Of a stretch of 15,631 nt of DNA, positions 1 through 7,765 are shown piece after piece (within the stretch, counting starts at the first letter, position 1; each line of letters opens with the position of its first letter). The stretch comes from Blastocladiella britannica. Its lineage: Eukaryota; Blastocladiomycota; Blastocladiomycetes; Blastocladiales; Blastocladiaceae. The DNA lies in NCBI GenBank assembly GCA_025349905.2, contig MU624968.1, forward strand, positions 1 to 15,631, in the 5' to 3' direction. Position numbers and translations under genes: made by a program. Under the pieces are notes generated by a model that was not told the origin of the DNA, made no database searches, and was given only the letters and a program-made list of their open reading frames with translations.

Positions 1-25
1 AAAAAAAAAATGGATTTGTAAGTAC
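1..25 (-). other. Start of a truncated intron, bounded by a homopolymer at the window edge
   Basis: On the minus strand this reads GTACTTAC, then a short AT-rich stretch ending in ten T. It looks like the 5' end of an intron of the truncated gene at 26-286. The window stops inside the T run, which suggests an assembly break at a homopolymer. Confidence 0.4.
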
Positions 26-286
26 GAGCAGACCCACCACGTCAGATAAAACGCACAAGACATAGAGGAGAACCAGCCCATGCACTTCGACCTGGTAGCT
101 GTCGAGGGCTGCGAGCGACGTGCGGAACGGGGCAGTCAAGACGTCCGCCTGCGTCATTGACAGCGCCTTGACGTATTCAAAAGTGCGCTGCTTGACCTCT
201 GCCCCAGACATGGCGCCGGCGTCGCTAAACGACCGCAGTGCGGCCACGGCCGAGAAGGCCTCTTCGAGCGTGCGGAAGGACGACAT
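26..286 (-). CDS. Unrecognised gene, first exon only (5' part; 3' end outside window)
   Basis: A minus-strand reading frame opens with an ATG at 286-284 and stays open towards the window edge. It begins MSSFRTLEEAFSAVAALRSF and looks helical and soluble, with a hydrophobic stretch near residues 70-87. I do not recognise the family. The likely exon end is at 26: the minus strand there reads a GTACTT donor followed closely by a T run, the same pattern as introns in CDC7 and RAD4. That gives 87 codons, phase 0. An earlier donor after the codons for residues S-Y-Q (GTCGAAG) is possible but less like the other donors. The start lies 57 nt downstream of the SDO1 stop on the same strand, with a 10-nt A/T run in that spacer. 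Confidence 0.55.
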
Positions 287-343
287 GATTCTTGTTGGTT
301 TTGTTTTCGAAAGAGGGCGATCGACGTAAGAAAAAAAAAATAT

Positions 344-1309
344 TTACATGACCTCGTCCGCGTCCACAACCTCGCTCAGACTCATCACGTCGACGCGGCC
401 CTTCCCCCTCGTCTCGGCCTGCAGCATCTCCGACAACACGCGGTACTGTCCAGGATCGATCAGACCGGCAATGATCCAGTCGGCCGGGCCCCACTCGTCC
501 TCGTCGACCGCCACAAACGCCGCCATCACCTTGTCCTTGATGCGCTTGCCATCCTTGGACGGTACAGAGAGGCGCACGCGCATCCGGGCCCGGGCAATCG
601 GCAGCACGCCCGACTGCTGCAAGAGCAGGATGATCTCCTTTGCCTGCACTTTTGCGGCGCGTGTTGGGTGGATGGACACATGCACCTCGGCCATGGCCTT
701 TTCGATCATGGTCTGCGGGTACGAGCGCTGCGTTTCGGGGTTGACGCAGGTCTCGGTGATGATGGTGGCAATGTCGCGCGAGATCGACTCGAGCGTGTGC
801 GTGCGCTCGCGCTCCGATACCTGCAGCTCGCCCTTTCGCAGAATCTTTTTGAGTTTGGATCCACTCACACAAAAATGACTATAAACAAACCTCCAAGCAA
901 ATCGCAGAGTGGTCTGCGGTCTTGAATGCAGTCATCAGATCATCCTCTTTTGCGAGCTGGCCTTTGGACACGTTCACAAAGACCGAGTGGAGTTGAAGCA
1001 CATTTTCAATGTCGGTTTCTCTGCAAAGTCGATGCCAAGTCATTTCAAGAAAAAATTTCAAGGAAAAATTTCAAGAAAAAAAAAAGAAAAAATCGTACAC
1101 GCCATTACGCCATTCCAGGACCTGTGGTAGCGAAAATGGGGATGGGTCGTCAGTGAAAGCTCACATATTGTATAAAAGAAAAAAAAAAAATTGAATTTTA
1201 CCTTGTTTTTGTAGCATGCAATCTCAAAGCGCTTGCCGCCGCGCTTGAATCGGACAATGGACACGTTGGTCAGCTTGACCTGGTTGGAGGGAGTGAAAAT
1301 CTTGGGCAT
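344..1309 (-). CDS. SDO1: SBDS-family ribosome maturation protein Sdo1, four exons
   Basis: The family protein works with the GTPase EFL1 to evict the anti-association factor eIF6/Tif6 from late cytoplasmic 60S subunits. Exons on the minus strand are 1309-1202, 1121-1099, 1020-891 and 844-344, giving 253 residues; human SBDS has 250. Exon 1 encodes the family N-terminus ([16 protein letters not shown], then [14 protein letters not shown]). The 23-nt exon 2 supplies VLEWRNGV, matching the family's conserved WRSG turn. Exon 3 carries [19 protein letters not shown], and exon 4 carries [22 protein letters not shown] and the C-terminal domain ([18 protein letters not shown]). Introns are 80, 78 and 46 nt with GT-AG ends and phases that join cleanly. 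Introns 1 and 2 contain T runs on the sense strand. The start has an A at -3 and matches the family start. The gene diverges from CDC7. Confidence 0.95.
1099..1121 (-). other. SDO1: 23-nt micro-exon of SDO1
   Basis: Between a CAG acceptor and a GTACG donor on the minus strand lie 23 nt encoding V-L-E-W-R-N-G plus two bases of a Val codon completed by exon 3. Without it the conserved segment joining YKNK to the ETDIENVLQ helix would be missing and the frame would break. The family has a V-x-x-W-R-S-G-V/T motif exactly here. Confidence 0.88.
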
Positions 1310-1439
1310 TTCGTTGTCGTTTGAAGGAGAACTTGCATCTCACGTGCAGGCGTCGCAACACGAACATCTCACTCGAGCATTTGAAGTGAAGGAAGCGCAG
1401 AAGTGCGTTTCTCCACAGAAACAAAAGAAAAACCAAAAA
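1310..1439. promoter_or_regulatory. Divergent promoter between SDO1 and CDC7
   Basis: Only 130 nt separate the SDO1 start on the minus strand from the CDC7 start on the plus strand, so both promoters and 5' leaders must share this space. The CDC7 side is A-rich just before the ATG, with AAAAGAAAAACC ending in AAAAAATG. A CACGTG E-box-like hexamer lies near 1341. I see no clear TATA box. The CDC7 reading frame is open upstream into this spacer, but the composition and the divergent gene argue against coding. Confidence 0.6.
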
Positions 1440-3252
1440 ATGTCGTCGACACCGCGCTGGCCCCCAACTGTCCCGCCGGATCGCCGCGATGGCCATCCCT
1501 TGCCGCTGTCAATGGCGACCTCGCGTTCGCGCCTGTCTCGCTCCACCACGCTGGTGACCACCACCACTGCTGCTGTCCAATACGGCGAGTCTCTGGATGC
1601 AGAGGAGCTCGTCATCACAAACCCAGCACCACCAGCTGCCGTCGCTCCCTCGGTGGCCGACCTGCCCCTCGGTCTCTCAACGTCCGACATTGCCTCCTCC
1701 CGAGACCGCAAGCTGTATGCGCGGAGGGTGGCCACGGCCGTCGAGTGCCATGCGCTCCTTCATGGTTGGCCCGAGCTCCAGGCGCAGTACCAGATCATGG
1801 GCAAGCTTGGCGAGGGCACGTTTTCGACCGTGTACAAGGCGCGCGATCTCTGCCACGACGAGCTGCAGCCGGTGCTTGGGCACAAGTCCAAGTACGTTGC
1901 CCTCAAGAACATCTTCCCGTCCTCGTCCGAGCAGCGCATTGTCTCGGAGGTCAGGCTACTGGCCGAGCTGCGGTACCCTTTGCTTCCATTTTCTCGCCTT
2001 CTTCTTGCGTTGATCACGGGCATCATATACAGTGGGCACCCAAACATCGCCGGCCTGGTGACGCTGCACCGGAAAGAGGACCGGATCGTGGTTGTGCTGC
2101 CGTACTTTGAGCACCTGGACGTCAAGGTAGCTTGATCATGTCTTCCTGTCTTGCATGTCCAGTCCCCTCAAAAAGAAAAAAAATATGAACAGGACTACTT
2201 TCGCGAGCTCCCGTTTGCAGAGCTGCGGTACTACTTTGCGTCGCTCATGGCTGCGTTGGCGTTTTGCCATGGCAAGGGGATCATCCATCGCGATGTGAAA
2301 CCCTCCAATTTCCTGTACCACCCAGCGCGCCGGCGAGGCGTCCTGGTCGACTTTGGCCTTGCTCAGGTACCTCATGGTCTTTTTTTTTTTTTTCTTTTTT
2401 CTTTTTTCTTTTTTCTTTTTTCTTTTTTCTTTTCTTGATCAGATCCAGCGAATCACACTGACTTTTTCATTATTCACAGCAACTCCCATTGCATTCCACC
2501 GCGCGTCCCGTCCCTCTGTCCATGTCGACAGGCGCGGCGTCGCGGCGATCGGATCCTGGCACGAGCGCGGCGGCCGTGCCCATCAATGTCGAAAATATCC
2601 CGGAGCTCGGATACGGGAACAAGCAGATTGCGATGGTGCTGGGAGACACGCGGTTTGTGTTTATTGTTGACCTTCGCCCTGGGAAACGCTCACTCTCCAA
2701 ATTTGGCAGGCCGCACATGTCTGCGAACCGCGCCGGCACCCGCGGATTCCGGCCGCCCGAGGTCTTGCTCAAGGTCAAGGACCAAACGCCCGTGATTGAT
2801 GTCTGGGCCGCCGGCGTCACGCTCCTGTGCTTCCTGACCCGGCGCTTCCCCTTTTTCCAATCGGGCGACGACGTGGAGGCGCTTCAGGAGCTCGGCGTTC
2901 TCTTTGGCACGCGCCGGTTGAAGCGCATGGCTTCCAAATACCGTACGCCCCTCACGCCATCTCCTTTTAACAAAAAAAAAAAAACAATGTGCTGACAATA
3001 TGCATTGCAGAGCGCGTCTTTGTGTGCAAGCTGCCCAACATTACGAGCGAGGGCGTCTCGTGGAACGACCTGATCTACACGCTGAACCCGCACGAGTGGG
3101 AAGAGCTGCCAAGCGAGGCCATGGACTTTTTGACGCAGACCATGGCGCTCAACCCCAGCGAGCGAATCACGGCCGCCAGCGCCGTCATGCACCCATGGCT
3201 GATCGGCGTCAATCCCATGGGCCACTCTGCCACATCTTCTCGGCGCATGTAA
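1440..3252 (+). CDS. CDC7: Cdc7-type protein kinase, catalytic subunit of DDK
   Basis: This Ser/Thr kinase, with its Dbf4 partner, phosphorylates the MCM helicase to fire replication origins. Exons: 1440-1972, 2033-2126, 2193-2366, 2480-2942, 3011-3252, giving 501 residues, or 482 if a further candidate intron (2653-2709) is removed. Residues 1-110 look disordered. Kinase motifs follow: [12 protein letters not shown] (124 on), the VAIK-type lysine K156, the Cdc7-typical PYFEH, then [13 protein letters not shown] (catalytic D243), DFG at 262-264, [11 protein letters not shown] (about 352-362) and DVWAAGV. The [11 protein letters not shown] and VDFGLAQ strings mark the Cdc7 family. The insert between DFG and the PPE motif is about 95 residues, and the C-terminal lobe ends in the [18 protein letters not shown] block. 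Introns are 60, 66, 113 and 68 nt. An AATAAA signal lies just after the stop. Confidence 0.93.
2380..2433 (+). repeat. T14 run plus five-copy heptamer microsatellite in CDC7 intron 3
   Basis: A run of 14 T at 2380-2393 is followed by five perfect CTTTTTT units at 2394-2428 and a shortened sixth. It fills about half of the 113-nt intron between the DFG exon and the kinase insert, starting 13 nt after the GTACCT donor. The acceptor is TATTCACAG at 2479, with a CTGAC branch-like motif about 24 nt upstream. Confidence 0.9.
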
Positions 3253-3723
3253 ATGAACAATAAAAGAAAAATGTATACCACAACAATTTTTTACTTTTAT
3301 TTTTTTGGGGGGGATATACTAGCGTGAAATCAAATGAATATGCCTCGATATCCTCGCCCGGGTCAAAGTAAATTGACGTGGCCTAAAATGGTCGCGTGGC
3401 CGCCGGGATTCTATTGCATCGAGGCCGCGTATTGTCTAATCATTATGCGTCCACGGTGGGAGCAACAATGCAATCAATACGCGTGCTCTTGGGCCTGGTG
3501 TGGGGGCGAGAGGACTCATGGAAAAAGAAAAGCGTCCTGCCCACCATTATTTATGAAGGCACGAAAAGTTATCGAACTCTGCCAAAGAGGGACTCGATCC
3601 CAAGTCACTGCCACGTTAGTTGAGTCTAGTGCCATTACGGATCCAATAAAGTCACTGCCGTCCCCCCCGGTTCTATCATATTTCCATACCTTCACCCAAG
3701 AAGATCCTCCTCAGCAATTTAAA
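3253..3723. other. Spacer between CDC7 and the RNA-end-processing gene
   Basis: These 471 nt hold the CDC7 3' end signals, a T run followed by seven or so G near 3300-3313, and the 5' region of the next gene. The reading frame of the next gene is open back to 3334, but its composition is unlike the coding exons. An 11-bp direct repeat, AAGTCACTGCC, occurs at 3602-3612 and 3649-3659, with AATAAA at 3645-3650. A weakly tRNA-like stretch on the minus strand near 3575-3640 fails cloverleaf pairing. I see no convincing gene. Confidence 0.5.
3259..3264 (+). terminator. AATAAA polyadenylation signal for CDC7
   Basis: A canonical AATAAA begins 7 nt after the CDC7 stop codon, followed by an AT-rich stretch and a T run with a G run (about 3286-3313). 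This predicts a very short 3' UTR. Confidence 0.55.
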
Positions 3724-6700
3724 ATGGACAGCAAGCATCATCTTCCAGTGCCCCGAAACACGACGTCCGTGACCACCGCACTGGCCGTGATCCCGCCGCC
3801 CGCGCTCTGGCCACGCATCCAGACCATGCGCCGCACCCTCGATCCGGCATTTCCGCGCTGGCCGCCGCACATCAACCTTCTGTACCCGTTCCTGCACCCG
3901 CGACTGCTCGACGACGACGCGCAGTCGCTGATTGCTTCCGCTGTTGGCGCACTGGATGAGGAGCGCGTGGCATTGACCGCCACCGAGATCTTTTACGCGC
4001 GCAATCGCGCCTACGTGATCGCGCAGCCGCCACCGACAGCGACCGGTCCCGACACCGACGGTTGCAATGACGATGACGATGGCGCAGCGGCGGACGACCT
4101 TCTCCAGCAGCTTCACCGCCGCCTCTTGCAGGAGTTCCCGGCGTGTGCGAGCTTGACCAAGTACGCTGGCGGGTACACGCCGCACCTGACGCTGGCGCGG
4201 ACCAACTGGAACGCAAAGCAGCCCAAGCAGCACCGCGAGGCGGTGGACCAGGTCGCGGCCGCCGTCCAGCGCATCGTCAGCCCGAGCGACGGCCGCCACC
4301 TCAGCTGGGACGCGCAGGGCGTCTACTTGCTGACGCGGCCGGGCGGGTCGTCCAACGAAGCGCCATTCAGCTTCTCGGCGTATTATCCGCTTGCCGGAGG
4401 GGATGCCGCTGACCCGTACGGCCTGGTGGGCACCACGTACGACCCCAACGTGCTTCCGCCGACGCCGACAGCGACGACCACGATGGAGGCGGACGGCCGC
4501 GATCGCCGCGCGTCGTTCTCGGAGGTGGCGTGGCCGCACCCGCACGGGATCGTGGGCATTGCCGAGCCGGGGTCGGACGACGATCCCCAGTCGCTGGACT
4601 CGACGCCGCCCACTCCCCCGCTGCCGCCAGAGTCAGCGAGCGAGCCTCTACCGGTCCCCCCGGCCACTCGCCCCGGATTCCACGACACCTGGACCGCGTA
4701 CCCGCGCGCAGCGAGTCCGTCTGACCTGACTGCCGCCAAGTACGACCAGACGTGGCTCTTGCTTCCGACCAGCCGCTATTCCGCCGACGACAGGAAATGG
4801 GCGCCCGTGGACCCCGAGTCGATTGCCGCCATGCCTGTTTCCGCAGAGACGGCGCCAGAGCGTCTGTCGGTGCTGACGTACAATGTCCTCAACCCAAACC
4901 ACTACCCACTTGGCCAGCGCACCGAGGCGCTCCTGACCGACCTGGCTGCCCTCGCTTCCGACTTGCACCTGATTGCGTTCCAGGAGGTGACGAGTGGGTT
5001 TCTGGCCCAGGTGCTTGACCAAGCGTGGGTGCGCGACGGGTGGTACGTCTCCCACGGCGGCCCCGAGTGGTGCGAAGGCTTTCCGGGTGCGGGCGGACAG
5101 GTCATCCTGGCCCGCGTGCCCTTTGCCACCATGTTCTTGCGCTGGACCCACCAAAAGCACGCGCTTGCCGTTCAGATTCCGTCGTGGAACGCTGTCGTCG
5201 TGAATGTGCACTTGGTATGCCCTTTGTTTTCTTCTTTCTGTGCGAGCAGGTCACTCATAACCAAATATAACAGACGTCCAGCCACGCAACCAACACGCAG
5301 CCCGCTGGAAAGCGCCTGGCGCAAATGGAGTCGGTGGCCCAGTTCCTCGCTCGACACAGCCCGCGAGTCACGAGCAGCACGCGCGATCAGCGGCCATCGT
5401 CGCAACAGTCCTCGTCGCTGGCCCTGGTGGTGGGCGACTGGAACACGGCGGATCCAGCCGAGAATGCGCTTTTGATTTCGCGCCACGGCCTCGTGGACTC
5501 GGCCGAGCTGCTGGGCGAGTCGCTCATTACGTTCGACCCTACCACCAACGCCCTTGCCCGCGAGATTTCGAGCGCGGGCGCCGATGCCACCGGCCGATCG
5601 ATCGATCGCGTCATTATGCGGCCGGCCACGGGATGGTTCCCCGTGCAGCAGCGGCTCGTGGGCGAGCAGCATGCGGCGGAAGGCGCCGCCGCTTCCGACC
5701 ACTATGGTCTGGTGGTCTCGTTCCAGCACCTGTCGGGAGCCGAACACGGTAGTCTGCTCCCGCTTGGCCCCAGCGCCGCCGCGCTCGATGCACCCCTCAC
5801 GCAGGCGCAGATCCACCAGGCGCTGACGGACCTCGGCGACTACGACTCGCCCAGCACCGCGCAAAAGCGGCGCGATGCGCTGCACCTGGTCACCGCGCAC
5901 CTGAATGCGCTTCGCGGCGATGTCCCGCCGCTTGGCGTCCCGTTTTTGATTCCGGTCGGGTCCGCCAAGCTGGGCCTGCACTCGCCGTCGTCCGACGTGG
6001 ACTCGATTGCGCTGATTTCGGTCCCGACCGAGACGTTCTGCGACGCCATCAAGGCCACGCCCATCGCCGGCGGCACCGACTTGCGGCTGATTCAAGTGGT
6101 GCCGTACGCGACGGTGCCCACGGCGCGGTTCTTGGCGTTCAACGAGATCGCCGTCGACGTGCAGCTGGCGTCGCCAGGGCACATGTTCTTTATGAAGGCC
6201 AACGAGTACCTCGCGGACCCGCTCGGCGAGTGGCCGCCCATGCGCCGCACCGCGGCACTGGCGCTCGCGTCGTTCCGCGTCTCGGCCGCGCTCGCCATGC
6301 ACTTGACGCCCGTGACGCGCTTGGCGCTGCGGGTGCTCCGTCGGTGGGCTACGCTCGCGGGCATTTACGCGTCGCGGCCTGGGTACTTTAACGGCACGGC
6401 GCTGCTGGTGATGCTGCTGCGAGTTGCCAACGCGGATCCGACCCTTGCCGGGACGGACCAGGACCAGGACCAGGGCCAGGATCAAGACAATGTCGACGAC
6501 GGCGCTGTCAAGAACGCGCAAACCGAGTGCAGCGTCGCGCGTCTCGTGGCGGCCTTTTTCCGCGAGTACCACCAGTTCCCGTTCGGGTCCGTGACGATTG
6601 CGCTCGAAGGCGCGCCGACGGCGCCCACCCGGTCGGCCATGGACGTGGAGGCGCCCGGCCCACTGCCGCGCGTCAATGTGATGCGGCACGCGACGATTGT

Positions 6701-7748
6701 GACCCGCGAGGTGATGGTGCAGGCGTTTGCAGATGCGGTCGGCCCGCACCCGGAAGCGACGCTGGCGCGCCCCTCGCAGCTCGTGCGCGACATTCTGGCC
6801 GGCAACGTGGCCGGCCACTCCATGTTCACGATGCGGTACCCGCTGTACATCAACGCGGCGATCGGGCGGTCGGGCGCCGCTCGGCAGACGGGCTGGCGGC
6901 GCGCAGTGTCGCGCGTGGCGTGGGCGCGGGTCCTGGACCGCATTCAGCACATTTTGCCGCCGGACGTGCACGTGCACCTGTGGCCGACGCCGTGGATGTC
7001 GGTCGAGCAGGCGCACATGTCCGAGGAGCAGCTGCGCGACTTTGACGGCGACGTGGTCGCGCATTTCCTGCTGGGGATCAGCGCCGCCAAGCAGGAGCCG
7101 AGGCTGCTGGAGGTGCTGGTGGCCGAAATCAACGCGGCTATTGGGAAGCGGCCCGAAGAGACTGCGGCCGTCGGGTCGGTGCCCGCTGGGTCGTCGTGGT
7201 GGACGTTTGTTAGCACGGTCCCCGCCGACCAGATGGCGGGTCTGGGTCTGGTGCCGTCGGACCGCGAGTGGGCCGACGACGTTTCGGCGGTCGTGGACGC
7301 GGGCGACGCGCCGCCTGCTACCGTGATTGGTGACGATTTAGCCATTGCCGCTGCCGATGCTTCGCCGACGCCCGACCGCCGCAGCGACGACGATGACGAG
7401 CAAATGGACTCGCCTCCCGTCGCGGCCAAGTCGCCCAAGAGCAAAAAGAAGCAGACCACGGGCTCGGCCGCGGCCTCGACCAGCGTCCAGGGCAAGTTGC
7501 GCAGCTCCAAGGACATTATGAACCGGCTGCTGTGGGACAAGGCCGCGTACGACCCCAACGACTACGTGGTCGGGTACCTCGACCGGTTTGATGGGATCAT
7601 GGAGCGCGCGCTGCTGGCGTTCAAGCCCGACGACGAGTCGGATCCGGACTGGGTGCCCATGCACCGGATCGTGCACTTCCGCCGCGTCTCGGACAATGTC
7701 AAGGTGTGGGATCGCAAGAACAAGATCGATTTGGTCTTCCACAGGTGA
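3724..7748 (+). CDS. Multidomain RNA-end-processing protein: 2H phosphoesterase + EEP + poly(A) polymerase + MJ1316
   Basis: Two exons (3724-5214, 5274-7748; 59-nt intron) encode 1321 residues. Module 1 (about 20-170) is a 2H phosphoesterase of the 2'-5' RNA ligase-like class, with paired motifs HIN (H49) and HLT (H154). A proline-, acid-rich linker follows. Module 2 (380-645) is an EEP fold with LTYN (N387), QE (E421), NVH (H496), GDWN (D552, N554) and SDH (639-640); the intron falls inside it. Module 3 is a full canonical poly(A) polymerase: nucleotidyltransferase GS (726-727), SDVD (D738, D740) and third Asp D792; central domain with RRWATLAGIY near 853; and an RRM-like part around 1013-1075. 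An acidic, lysine-rich linker leads to module 4 (1239-1319), the MJ1316/DUF504 domain, with VVGYLDRFDGIMERAL and VWDRKNKIDLVF. From family knowledge these modules open cyclic phosphates, cleave or dephosphorylate, add nucleotides and recognise cyclic RNA ends. The combined role in RNA 3'-end repair or tailing is inference. The ATG at 3724 is preferred because it directly precedes the 2H fold. Confidence 0.9.
6456..6490 (+). repeat. Hexamer repeat encoding an Asp-Gln run in the poly(A)-polymerase module
   Basis: Three perfect GACCAG units and degenerate followers encode DQDQDQGQDQD. It lies in a surface loop between the central-domain helices (after LRVANADPTL) and the FFREYHQFPF strand region. 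The unit is a multiple of three, so copy changes keep the frame. Confidence 0.8.
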
Positions 7749-7765
7749 AATATACGTGTACTTTT
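7749..7765. other. 17-nt convergent junction between the RNA-end gene and RAD4
   Basis: The plus-strand TGA ends at 7748 and the minus-strand TAA begins at 7766-7768. No AATAAA is visible for either gene in the spacer, so the two transcripts' 3' ends must run into each other's coding sequence. Confidence 0.85.

Noticed and set aside
2443..2479. Earlier acceptor (GATCAG at 2442) for CDC7 intron 3
   Set aside because: It shifts the frame away from the one carrying [11 protein letters not shown]; only the acceptor at 2479 joins DFGLAQ to that frame.
3575..3640. tRNA-like stretch on the minus strand (GGATCGAGTCC resembling a B box, TGGCACTAGAC weakly resembling an A box)
   Set aside because: The boxes are too close together, the T-arm stem pairs only three bases, no anticodon stem forms and the acceptor ends do not pair. 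At most a decayed remnant.
3334..3723. 130-residue in-frame N-terminal extension of the RNA-end-processing protein
   Set aside because: The composition differs from the coding exons, it holds AATAAA and repeats, and the ATG at 3724 sits right before the conserved 2H fold.
5172..7064. 630-residue open frame on the minus strand
   Set aside because: It lies antisense to the RNA-end-processing gene, whose domains are recognisable in the plus-strand frame. The Arg/His/Gly-rich composition is typical of a GC-rich shadow frame.
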